Shown here one piece after another: positions 8,256 to 16,853 of a DNA stretch of 64,000 bases. Made by a program: the position numbers and the translations under genes. Every line of letters starts with the position of its first letter. Position 1 is the first letter of the stretch. Source of the stretch: Candidatus Zhuqueibacterota bacterium (GTDB taxonomy: Bacteria > Zhuqueibacterota > Zhuqueibacteria > Residuimicrobiales > Krinioviventaceae); contig JAFGKD010000089.1 of assembly GCA_016928775.1 (NCBI GenBank), forward strand, positions 1-64,000. The letters run 5' to 3'. Below the pieces are notes generated by a model, which saw nothing but the letters and a program-made list of their open reading frames with translations, ran no database searches and was not told the origin of the DNA.

Positions 8256-11200
8256 ATGAAAAATCAAAATTTACGCTCATTGATCAAGATGATATTGATT
8301 CTTCTTTGTGCAATCTCTTTCCACATCCAAGCAACGACAATCCAGGGGCACATAGGGCCTGACAATCGAATCTGGGGTCCACCCGGTTCGGATCCCGGCT
8401 GGGTGCAGGTTATCGGCGATCCATTCATTGAGGTCGAGGATGATGTGACCGTTCCGGCGGATGTTGATTTATTCATCCTCGCGGGTACGGTCATCAAAGT
8501 GTCAGCAGGCAAATCAATAACAGTCACTGGAGGTATCATTGCGCCTCATGGTGTCGAGGGCGATACGATCCGATTTACTTCGAATTACAGTGTGGCAGGG
8601 AGCTGGGCCGGTTTCCGATTTTTAGCCAGTCCAAGGGAAAAACGCCTCAGAACATGTGTTATCGAGTACGCCCAAACAGGAATCAAATGTTCCGAGGTCG
8701 AACAGGCATTGATGAGCCTGACCAACAGTGTCATTCGTTACAACACTTATGGAGTAGAGGCATCACAAGGCGGGGGAAAATTTTTCAACTCAAGCATCAT
8801 GAATAATGATATGGGCTTAAGAATCGGCTATAATGGCAGATGTGTGTGTGACAATGCTATTCTTTTAAAAAATGATGTTGCAGCCAGCCTGGCAGGTGGA
8901 GCAAACGGTGGTAATGCGCGACTTGAAGGGTATAGCACGACCTTTATAGAAAATAATTGGGCCATTGAGACAAGTGTTAACGGGTATGGCGGCGGATCGG
9001 CGACGATTATTTTGGAAAATTGTGTTGTGAGCCAAAATCACAACGGAGGTATCTACTATACTGCCCAGGGCCATCTGAGCAACCAAACACGCTTGAGCGG
9101 CTATATGACAGATTGTCAAATTACGAATAATAACGGCCCCGGATTGGAAATCTATTCTGCGCAAGGTGCGTTTGATTATCGGATAGAAAAATGCGAATTT
9201 ACTCTAAATCGCGGATTCGCCATCAAGCTGGATGGCCGAGATCGTTTTATTTTAACGAGCAATTTATTTGAAGGAAACTGGACAGATGGTGTCATTTTGG
9301 CGCCGCATTGTACTTGTGCGAATCTGGGCGATTTGACCAATGAGGACAATTCTGATGACGGATTCAATTCATTTAAAAATAATCTTGGCTATGCGGTCAA
9401 AAATTTGAGTGAGAGCACGGTTTATGCACAGGGCAACTGGTGGGGCGCTATTGATTCCGCCGTGATTGACACGCGTATCTATGATGATGAGGAGGATTTT
9501 ATCGGTCAGGTCATTTACGAACCGTTTCGAATTGATTCGGTGCAGGCGGCTGAGTGGACAATGCAGATTCATGCCAAAACCGACAACGCTATAGACACAG
9601 ATAATTATGCGGGCGCTGATCCAAACGCCACCGACGGTTTTGATGCTCTGTATGATGTACCCAATCCTCCCCCACCTCCGGAAAATTTTATCAACCTGTT
9701 TTTCTCCCATCCCGAATGGGATTACCCTTTATCTGATATTTTCACCCGGGATATTCGTTCAACTGAAAACCTGGTGCATAGGGCGAAAACGTGGGATTTT
9801 TGTATCGAAACAGATCAAATTGGGCAGCAGGTGCAGCTGCAGTTTTACGATGTGGATATTCCGGTCAACTATGGCATGAGACTCATTAACCTCGATAATG
9901 ATCATATCATCAATCTAAGGAGCAGACAATCTTTACATTTTGCAGCCAATGGCGTCAATCACTTTCAGCTAGCAATCGGCGATTCGATTGCACCGGTGGT
10001 GAGTCTTTTGTCACCAAACGGCGGCGAAAACCTGAGCGCCGGACAACACATTAATATTAACTGGACAACATCGGACAGCTCAGGTTTGCTTAAATTCATA
10101 CTTTATTACACTCCGGATGACGGAGCCAATTATCTGCCCATAGTTGAATTGCCCGGAGATCGAACGAACTACGATTGGGTGGTTCCCTCAATCTCAACAA
10201 CAAAGGCTTTGATAAAAATCGCTGCGATCGACTCTATGTTCCACACAGCCGATGACGTGAATAATAAAGTCTTTTCAATAAGCGCCACAAGCCACATTTT
10301 TAATCCGGGCTGGACATTGATGAGCATTCCCTTTGTGCCTTTTGATAATAGTGTGCACGCTGTTTTTGATCCGTTCGTGCGGGATCATTATTATCTGTTC
10401 AATTATGAGCTAGAGAAAGGGTATCAAACAAGCACGACAGTCTTGAATGGACAGGGCTACTGGCTTGCCACGTCGGACACGATCAAGCTTGATGTATTGG
10501 GTACTTTTGTTTCCGATTCCTCGCATGTCCCTCTTCAGAGTGGCTGGAATCTGGTAGGACATCCTCTGAATGAACAGATGCAAAAAGCAGCATTAAGAGT
10601 CACACATAATGGCAGCACAACCGATTTTAATACGGCGGTTATGCGCGGCTGGCTCACAAATGATATGTTCGCCTATTCAAACGATAGTCTGAGCTATGTC
10701 AACGCCGACACCCTTTATCCCTGGGATGGTTATTGGACCTATGCCCTCGTCACTCCTCTGGAACTCACTTTCTCGACACCCACAGCGCGGCAAACATCCC
10801 TTACGCGATTGTCAAGTCTAAGCGAAAAGTCAAATGAAAATAATTGGGATGTCACTTTGTCTGTTCGCGCCGGTGGTTATGCGGACTTGATATCATCATT
10901 GGGCATCAGAACAGCAGCGACTGACGGCTTTGATCCGCTTTACGACAATCCGGAACCACCGCTGCTGCCAGACAACAAGGGGATTCAGCTCTATTTCAGA
11001 CACGATGATTGGCAAGTGAGCGCAGCAAAGTACAATAGTGACGTGCGCCACCCGCTGAATCCTGATGAGCAGAAAGAATGGCTTTTCGAGATTTATGCGC
11101 CCGGTGCTGTCTTTTTATCATGGAATCCCATTACAATTGCCGGTCACACATTTTCGCTATATGATATGGATGCCGACCAAACCATTGATATGCACTCTAT

Positions 11201-11564
11201 TACGCATTACTATTATGCTCAGGGAAAACAGATTAGAGCCTTTAAAATTGTAGTGACTAGTGTGGAGAGCGGCATCGATGATCAAACTGCTGAAAAACCG
11301 GCTCATTATGAATTGATGCAGAATTTCCCCAATCCGTTTAATCCATCAACAACGATTCGTTTTGCGCTGCCCAGCGCAGAGCACGTGACTATCGAGGTCT
11401 ATAATATTTTGGGAGAAAAAATTGCTGTACTTGCTGATGAACAGAAAGCAATTGGATATCATGCGGTCACATTCGATGCCAATGATATTGTCGGAGGATT
11501 ATATCTCTATAAAATCAAAGCTGGCAACTTTGTGGATATTCGCAAAATGTTGGTGATCAAATAA
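8256..11564 (+). CDS. Secreted right-handed beta-helix protein with T9SS tail
   Basis: The start at 8256 is supported by 'gggagg' 4 nt upstream. After a signal peptide (ending near IQATT) comes a parallel beta-helix region (about 90-400) of the kind found in pectate-lyase-like and adhesin proteins. Next is a domain 'TDGFDALYDVPNPPPPPENF' (about 460), an Ig/FN3-like domain with 'SPNGGENLSAGQ', a central beta domain, a second copy of the first domain ('TDGFDPLYDNPEPP', about 890), and a type IX sorting domain ('NFPNPFNPSTT', about 1021). Catalytic residues of a lyase cannot be assigned, so it could bind or cleave pectin. It is in line with the island genes. Confidence 0.82.
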   Translation: MKNQNLRSLIKMILILLCAISFHIQATTIQGHIGPDNRIWGPPGSDPGWVQVIGDPFIEVEDDVTVPADVDLFILAGTVIKVSAGKSITVTGGIIAPHGVEGDTIRFTSNYSVAGSWAGFRFLASPREKRLRTCVIEYAQTGIKCSEVEQALMSLTNSVIRYNTYGVEASQGGGKFFNSSIMNNDMGLRIGYNGRCVCDNAILLKNDVAASLAGGANGGNARLEGYSTTFIENNWAIETSVNGYGGGSATIILENCVVSQNHNGGIYYTAQGHLSNQTRLSGYMTDCQITNNNGPGLEIYSAQGAFDYRIEKCEFTLNRGFAIKLDGRDRFILTSNLFEGNWTDGVILAPHCTCANLGDLTNEDNSDDGFNSFKNNLGYAVKNLSESTVYAQGNWWGAIDSAVIDTRIYDDEEDFIGQVIYEPFRIDSVQAAEWTMQIHAKTDNAIDTDNYAGADPNATDGFDALYDVPNPPPPPENFINLFFSHPEWDYPLSDIFTRDIRSTENLVHRAKTWDFCIETDQIGQQVQLQFYDVDIPVNYGMRLINLDNDHIINLRSRQSLHFAANGVNHFQLAIGDSIAPVVSLLSPNGGENLSAGQHININWTTSDSSGLLKFILYYTPDDGANYLPIVELPGDRTNYDWVVPSISTTKALIKIAAIDSMFHTADDVNNKVFSISATSHIFNPGWTLMSIPFVPFDNSVHAVFDPFVRDHYYLFNYELEKGYQTSTTVLNGQGYWLATSDTIKLDVLGTFVSDSSHVPLQSGWNLVGHPLNEQMQKAALRVTHNGSTTDFNTAVMRGWLTNDMFAYSNDSLSYVNADTLYPWDGYWTYALVTPLELTFSTPTARQTSLTRLSSLSEKSNENNWDVTLSVRAGGYADLISSLGIRTAATDGFDPLYDNPEPPLLPDNKGIQLYFRHDDWQVSAAKYNSDVRHPLNPDEQKEWLFEIYAPGAVFLSWNPITIAGHTFSLYDMDADQTIDMHSITHYYYAQGKQIRAFKIVVTSVESGIDDQTAEKPAHYELMQNFPNPFNPSTTIRFALPSAEHVTIEVYNILGEKIAVLADEQKAIGYHAVTFDANDIVGGLYLYKIKAGNFVDIRKMLVIK

Positions 11565-11574
11565 GGAGGCCATC

Positions 11575-13785
11575 ATGCACATTCCAAAAAACAACTCGTG
11601 CTCAAGAAGCCCAAAATTCATCTGGCGAAAAAAATTAGGTGCGCTATGCCTGTTCATTCTGTTAGGTGGAGTGAACAGCGTATCGTTCGCCCAAATTGAA
11701 AGTTTTATTACCGCACATGATGGTGTTGAAGGAGATCAGTTTGGACACGAGGTCGCCATTTGCGGCGATTATCTGGTATCCGGCGCTCCTTACAATGACA
11801 ATGAGAACGGGGTTGATGCAGGCGCAGCATACATCTATAAATATGAAAACAGCCAGTGGATTCTGCAAACCAAACTTTTAGCCAGTGATGGCTCGGAAGA
11901 TGAATTGTTTGGTTACAGTGTGGACATCGACGGAGACTATCTGATCGTAGGATGTCCCTGGGATGACGACGCTGGCGAGAAATCCGGAGCAGCATACATC
12001 TACAAACTGGAAGAAGGCGCATGGATTGAGCACGCCAAGCTGCGGGCGGCTGATGCATCCGAAGATGATCGCTTTGGCATTGGCGTACAAATTTATGCAG
12101 AGACAGTGGCTGTTGGCGCTTTTTTTGACGACGTCGTTGACAATCGATCGGGATCAGCCTATATTTTTGTCCGTGAAGAGTCAACCTGGCTCCAGCAAGC
12201 CAAACTAACTCCCAGTGATGGTGCAGCTGATGACTGGTTTGGCGTGGTGCTGTCTTTGCACAACAATGATGTTGCAGTGGTCTCCCGGCGCCATGACGAA
12301 TTGGGGAGCAACTCCGGTGCGGTCTATGTATACAATCGCTCTGGTAGTGGCTGGAGTGAGCAAGCAAAAATAACCGCCTACGATGGCGAAGCGGGTGACG
12401 AATTCGGTACGCCATGTATTTTTGGCAATACACTTGTCATTGGATCATATCTGGATGACGATAAAGGTCGAAATGCCGGCGCAATATATTATTACCAGCG
12501 GGAAGGTGGCGTGTGGAATCTTATCTATAAATACACAGCGAGCGATGGCAACAGCGATGATTATTTCGGCAGCAACATCGATCTGACAGCAACACATCTT
12601 GTTGTCAGTGCCTATCGGGATGATCTCAGCGGTGAAAACAGCGGTTCTGTTTATCTTTACGAGCGCGAAGGATACAGTTATCAAGAGCTGGGCAAAATCA
12701 CCGCTTCAAATGCCGCAAATGGCGACTATTTTGGCTTAAAAGTGTCGATGGACGGGAATTTGATCGCTATTGGGGCCAGAAACCAGGATGACAATGGCGA
12801 TAATGCCGGCGCAGCATATGTTTTCAATCTGCAGGAAAATCCGCACATTCTGTCCGTCAAAGATGTTCTGCACGATCAAGGCGGCTATGTCGAGATCAAA
12901 TGGAGCGCCTCATTCTATGATTTTGGACGTAACTTGTCTTATTACAGCATTTGGCGCTCACTGGAAGATCCCTCCCTCCTGCTGTCAAATACGGCAAATA
13001 TGCAATGGCACACCCTGCACAAGGGTGAGAGTCAAACCTGGGGCTGGATTGCGAACGTCCCCGGCCACCGGCATGAAGAGTATGTCTATGCTGCACCAAC
13101 ATCATGTGATTCAATGGCTGGCACGGATGGTATGCATTACTTTATGGTTTCTGCGCATCAAAAGAATGAAGATATTTTCTTTGATTCAAATATTGCTGCT
13201 GGCTACAGCGTGGATAATTTGGCGCCTCCACCGCCCACCGGATTGATAGCTGCGACACAGGGCAATCAAGTGATGCTGAAATGGGATATCTCTCCCGTGA
13301 CAGATTTTTCACATTTCCTGCTTTATCGGAACCAGGTCGAGCTGATTTCAGTCATTGAGAATTCTTTTGTCGACGCCAATACCCAGGAAAACCAGACCTA
13401 TAATTATCAGCTCCGGGCGGTGGATGTGCATGGTAATGCCAGCGACTTGAGCGCCCAAGTTACCGTCACGACAGCAGATGTCGCGCAAAATAAATCAAGC
13501 CAACCGAAAACCTATCAGTTGTTTCAGAATCATCCCAATCCGTTCAATCCTGAAACGGTCATTCAGTTTAGCGTGCCAAAAGCAAGTCGTGTGCTGCTAA
13601 AAATTTACAACATGCGCGGACAGGAGATCAAAACTCTGATCGACGCCGAGTATCCTGGAGGCAGCCATCAGGCGAACTGGGATGGTACGGATAATTTTGG
13701 TCATTCAATGGCAAATGGAATTTATATCTATGTATTTCAAGCGGGTGACTTTGCAGCACGACAGAAAATGAGCCTCGTCAAATAA
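11575..13785 (+). CDS. FG-GAP seven-repeat propeller protein with FN3 domain and T9SS tail
   Basis: Secreted surface protein, 10 nt after the beta-helix gene with an 'aaggagg' site. Seven repeats of about 54 residues follow the signal peptide (about 40-420), each like 'SDGSEDELFGYSVDIDGDYL' and ending in GAAYIY; seven copies fit a complete integrin-type beta-propeller. A beta-sandwich (about 425-535) and an FN3 domain (about 540-630) follow. The type IX tail begins 'NHPNPFNPET' near 650. Likely role: glycan or protein binding at the cell surface. No catalytic motif seen. Confidence 0.85.
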   Translation: MHIPKNNSCSRSPKFIWRKKLGALCLFILLGGVNSVSFAQIESFITAHDGVEGDQFGHEVAICGDYLVSGAPYNDNENGVDAGAAYIYKYENSQWILQTKLLASDGSEDELFGYSVDIDGDYLIVGCPWDDDAGEKSGAAYIYKLEEGAWIEHAKLRAADASEDDRFGIGVQIYAETVAVGAFFDDVVDNRSGSAYIFVREESTWLQQAKLTPSDGAADDWFGVVLSLHNNDVAVVSRRHDELGSNSGAVYVYNRSGSGWSEQAKITAYDGEAGDEFGTPCIFGNTLVIGSYLDDDKGRNAGAIYYYQREGGVWNLIYKYTASDGNSDDYFGSNIDLTATHLVVSAYRDDLSGENSGSVYLYEREGYSYQELGKITASNAANGDYFGLKVSMDGNLIAIGARNQDDNGDNAGAAYVFNLQENPHILSVKDVLHDQGGYVEIKWSASFYDFGRNLSYYSIWRSLEDPSLLLSNTANMQWHTLHKGESQTWGWIANVPGHRHEEYVYAAPTSCDSMAGTDGMHYFMVSAHQKNEDIFFDSNIAAGYSVDNLAPPPPTGLIAATQGNQVMLKWDISPVTDFSHFLLYRNQVELISVIENSFVDANTQENQTYNYQLRAVDVHGNASDLSAQVTVTTADVAQNKSSQPKTYQLFQNHPNPFNPETVIQFSVPKASRVLLKIYNMRGQEIKTLIDAEYPGGSHQANWDGTDNFGHSMANGIYIYVFQAGDFAARQKMSLVK

Positions 13786-13852
13786 GTCCACTCCCGCTAT
13801 TTTGTAGACAGCACTATAGTCGAACATAAAACAACTTTATGGAGAGTTTGCT

Positions 13853-16279
13853 ATGAGCAAATTAGCGAGACTCAAACTGCTTTTCATTTTTCAATTGCTG
13901 TTCTTGTCATACGGATTAAGTCAGGGAGTACCTTATTACGGGCCTGATGATCCAGCCGGTGATCCGACGGCAGTGCGCATAGGCGTGCTGGATGCCAACA
14001 ATCTGACGCTTCATCTGACAAATACGACAGAACTGGCGTACTGGCCTGATGGAAATCCTTCACTCTGGAATGACGGAAGCAATGCGATCAAAATGCTGAA
14101 CGGTATGGCGCTGCTGGTAGCCGCACGTGTATACGTCGAGAATGACAGTATTCCGGTCACGGATCCGTGGATCATCGAAATGCGGCGTCCGGCTCTTGAC
14201 TCTTTATTCTACTGCCAAACATATTATCGAGTAGGAATGGACATGGACCCGGATAACCATGTCCCCTGGGGATTTTTGCCGGTATTTGGTTATTTTAATG
14301 AAGAATGTGATTATTTCGCCATGAGCACCCGTCCCGAGTCCTGGCCAGTGGATGGTTGGCCGGCCCACCGCTACGAGAAAAAGTGGCCCGGCGTCTGGAA
14401 TGGTCGCTTTGGCCTGGATGTCCATAAAGCTGATGTGGAAACTTTTTTTGTCGCGAATGATGCTCAGGATCAAGAATATCTGGGACCGGAAAATCGGGTC
14501 CGATACCACCCCCGGCCCGGGATTAAAATAGGCGATATTTCACCCAGGGATGTTGCCAACAAGGGGAAACCATGGGGAGGATTGGGACTTCGAGTGGAAC
14601 ATCGGGGATTTCAATGGACGAATCAGCAAGCCCGAGATATTCTTTTTTCGGAATACACAATTTCAAATATATCCGATTATGATTTGCCTGAAATCATATT
14701 CGGCTTTTGGATGGATAGCCGGATCAGCGGCGATGCCGATGATAATTATTATTTCGATGAATCCGTGGATCTCGTCTATTCCTGGGATGTCGACGGCAGC
14801 GGATTTTCAGGAGGTAATACAGGCACCATGGGGTACGCCTTTTTGGAGAGTCCCGGTTTGTACTATGACGGACTCGATAATGATCATGACGGTGTAATTG
14901 ACGAAAGGCGAGATAATACTGCTCGAGGTCTCATCGGACCTTATGACGGGATTTATGATCTAGAAACTTTTTTGGAGTTTTATGGATTGACCGAAGATCA
15001 ATTAAAGAACCATTGGGATGCCGATGAAGACCAGGATTGGCGAGATGGAAACGACACGAATAATAACGGTATCTATGAATCCATTGAATTTGCCGGGGAT
15101 GATATCGGTCTGGACGGTATCGGTCCGACAGATATCAACTATATAGGTCCAGATTTGGATGGCACAGAATGCAATCATCGACCTGATGTTTACTCTGGGA
15201 TTGGTTCTGAGCCCAATTTTGGTCTTCTCGATGTCGATGAGTCCGATATGCTTGGCATGACAGCTTTTCATGTTTCGCCATATCCCAATTCGACAAATAC
15301 AACGCCATGGTTCCGTGATGATGCCGGAATGTGGGCATTATTGAACGACCAAACGCTCGCAGAGTATTCTGGCCATATTTCAGATATTGTCCTCACTTTT
15401 GCATCCGGTGCCTTTCCGCTCTATCGCGGCTGGAGCGAACGTATTTCTGTTGCGCAATTACATTCGCACGAAGATTTGGCTGGCACGAATTACCCGGATC
15501 ATGCTGTTCCGGTTTTGTTTCAACTCAAAAAGACAGCCCAGAAAATCTATCAAAACGATTACCAATTTGATGAATCGCCACAATATGTCGAAGAAATTGT
15601 CGTCCATCCGGGTGACACCAACAATGATGGCCTTGTCGATAAATTCGATATCCTGCCGATTGGCTATTATTTTGAACGTATTACACAAGCACGTGATTCA
15701 ACATCCATTGTTTGGGCGGCTCATACAGTCAAAGCCAAACAGGATTTTTTGGTCTTTCCCGCCGGGCAATATGCCGATACAAATGGCGATGGTATCATCA
15801 ATATCAAAGATGTCCTTGCTGTTGCTGTGAACTGGGGCAATAAACATGCTAACGCACATCCAACCAGCGGGCGAAATCTTTTCGACAAAAAGCAGATGCA
15901 AAACCACAAGGAAGCGTTTGTAGCCATCTACAATTCACTTGAAGGCAATAGCCCGGCCGTCAGGGAAATGCGCGACATGCTCAAAGAGATATTTTCAGAC
16001 ATCCCTGTACCTTCTGAATACGTACTGGAACAAAATTATCCGAATCCTTTCAATCCAACAACAACCATTGAATTCAGTCTGCCAAGACATCACACTGTCT
16101 CGCTAAAAATATATAACACGTTAGGCCAGCTTGTGCACACTCTTGCAGAAAATGAACCTTATGAAGCGGGAGTCCATTTATTATACATCCGCACTGACAA
16201 TTTAAGCAGCGGTGTTTATTTTTACCGCATTACAGCGGGTGACTGGAGTTGCTCGCGCAAAATGATGATCACAAAATAA
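13853..16279 (+). CDS. Secreted protein with two dockerin-like Ca loops and T9SS tail
   Basis: 808 residues with a signal peptide and a long beta-rich N-terminal region of unknown fold containing many Asp-rich turns ('GLDNDHDGVIDERRD', 'DADEDQDWRDGNDTNNNG'). Near residue 587 is 'GDTNNDGLVDKFDILPIGYY' and near 642 'ADTNGDGIINIKDVLAVAVN'. Each is an EF-hand-like loop followed by a helix, as in the two halves of a type I dockerin, but with a spacer of about 55 residues instead of the usual short one. The type IX tail starts 'NYPNPFNPTTT' near 727. It lies immediately before a cohesin-like lipoprotein gene (13-nt gap), which suggests a binding pair. Confidence 0.8.
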   Translation: MSKLARLKLLFIFQLLFLSYGLSQGVPYYGPDDPAGDPTAVRIGVLDANNLTLHLTNTTELAYWPDGNPSLWNDGSNAIKMLNGMALLVAARVYVENDSIPVTDPWIIEMRRPALDSLFYCQTYYRVGMDMDPDNHVPWGFLPVFGYFNEECDYFAMSTRPESWPVDGWPAHRYEKKWPGVWNGRFGLDVHKADVETFFVANDAQDQEYLGPENRVRYHPRPGIKIGDISPRDVANKGKPWGGLGLRVEHRGFQWTNQQARDILFSEYTISNISDYDLPEIIFGFWMDSRISGDADDNYYFDESVDLVYSWDVDGSGFSGGNTGTMGYAFLESPGLYYDGLDNDHDGVIDERRDNTARGLIGPYDGIYDLETFLEFYGLTEDQLKNHWDADEDQDWRDGNDTNNNGIYESIEFAGDDIGLDGIGPTDINYIGPDLDGTECNHRPDVYSGIGSEPNFGLLDVDESDMLGMTAFHVSPYPNSTNTTPWFRDDAGMWALLNDQTLAEYSGHISDIVLTFASGAFPLYRGWSERISVAQLHSHEDLAGTNYPDHAVPVLFQLKKTAQKIYQNDYQFDESPQYVEEIVVHPGDTNNDGLVDKFDILPIGYYFERITQARDSTSIVWAAHTVKAKQDFLVFPAGQYADTNGDGIINIKDVLAVAVNWGNKHANAHPTSGRNLFDKKQMQNHKEAFVAIYNSLEGNSPAVREMRDMLKEIFSDIPVPSEYVLEQNYPNPFNPTTTIEFSLPRHHTVSLKIYNTLGQLVHTLAENEPYEAGVHLLYIRTDNLSSGVYFYRITAGDWSCSRKMMITK

Positions 16280-16292
16280 GACGGAGAAGTGT

Positions 16293-16832
16293 ATGCGATT
16301 CTATATCTTTCTTGGCTTGATCTTAATCGTTTGTATGGTCTGCAGCAAAAAGCCAACTGAACCGGAAAAAATAGAGGATCCCGAGAGTGAGCCGGAGAAT
16401 AAACCTTTTGCCATTTTTTTCTCTCCCGACAGTGCTGTTATCAGCCCGGGAGACAGCATCAATCTGAGCCTGGAAATCGCTAATCTGCAGGATTCCATCT
16501 TTGCTATGAGCTTTAAACTCGACTATGACGCTGTCGACGAGTACCATATTCTAACAATCATTACCTATGGCAGCTCGGACTTTGATCAGGGTGATTTTTT
16601 TGGTAACGAGCCTTTAATTTTCCTGGAGAAGGGCTATGTCTTTCTCTCGCTCATACAAGGTCAACCACTCGTGTCAGGCTCCGGGACTTTGGGCGAATTT
16701 ACCTTTCACGCCCGTTCGCCAGGTTTGACGCTCGTATCACTCTCGGAACTATGTTTTTACAATGCATCGGGTGATGAAATCTCGGTGGAAACGCCGGACC
16801 TTTCGAGCTCTTTTATTACAATTGAACCGTAA
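16293..16832 (+). CDS. Cohesin-domain lipoprotein
   Basis: 179 residues. A short signal ending CMVCSKKPTEPE and a Pro/Glu linker suggest a lipoprotein; the lipobox is non-ideal. The rest is one cohesin-like beta-sandwich: 'PDSAVISPGDSINLSLEIAN' start, 'SFKLDYDA' strand, 'VSGSGTLGEFTFHARSPGLT' and a closing 'NASGDEI' follow the usual cohesin pattern. It starts 13 nt after the dockerin-like protein with a 'ggaga' ribosome site and is probably co-transcribed. The inferred role is to hold dockerin-bearing partners on the outer surface. Assignment is by pattern only; another Ig-like fold is possible. Confidence 0.72.
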   Translation: MRFYIFLGLILIVCMVCSKKPTEPEKIEDPESEPENKPFAIFFSPDSAVISPGDSINLSLEIANLQDSIFAMSFKLDYDAVDEYHILTIITYGSSDFDQGDFFGNEPLIFLEKGYVFLSLIQGQPLVSGSGTLGEFTFHARSPGLTLVSLSELCFYNASGDEISVETPDLSSSFITIEP

Positions 16833-16853
16833 CCTTAAAAAGCCGAGGTGAAC

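Noticed and set aside
11708-12433. 241-residue ORF antisense to the FG-GAP gene
   Set aside because: His/Arg-rich shadow of the repeated propeller codons; the sense frame has seven clear FG-GAP repeats.
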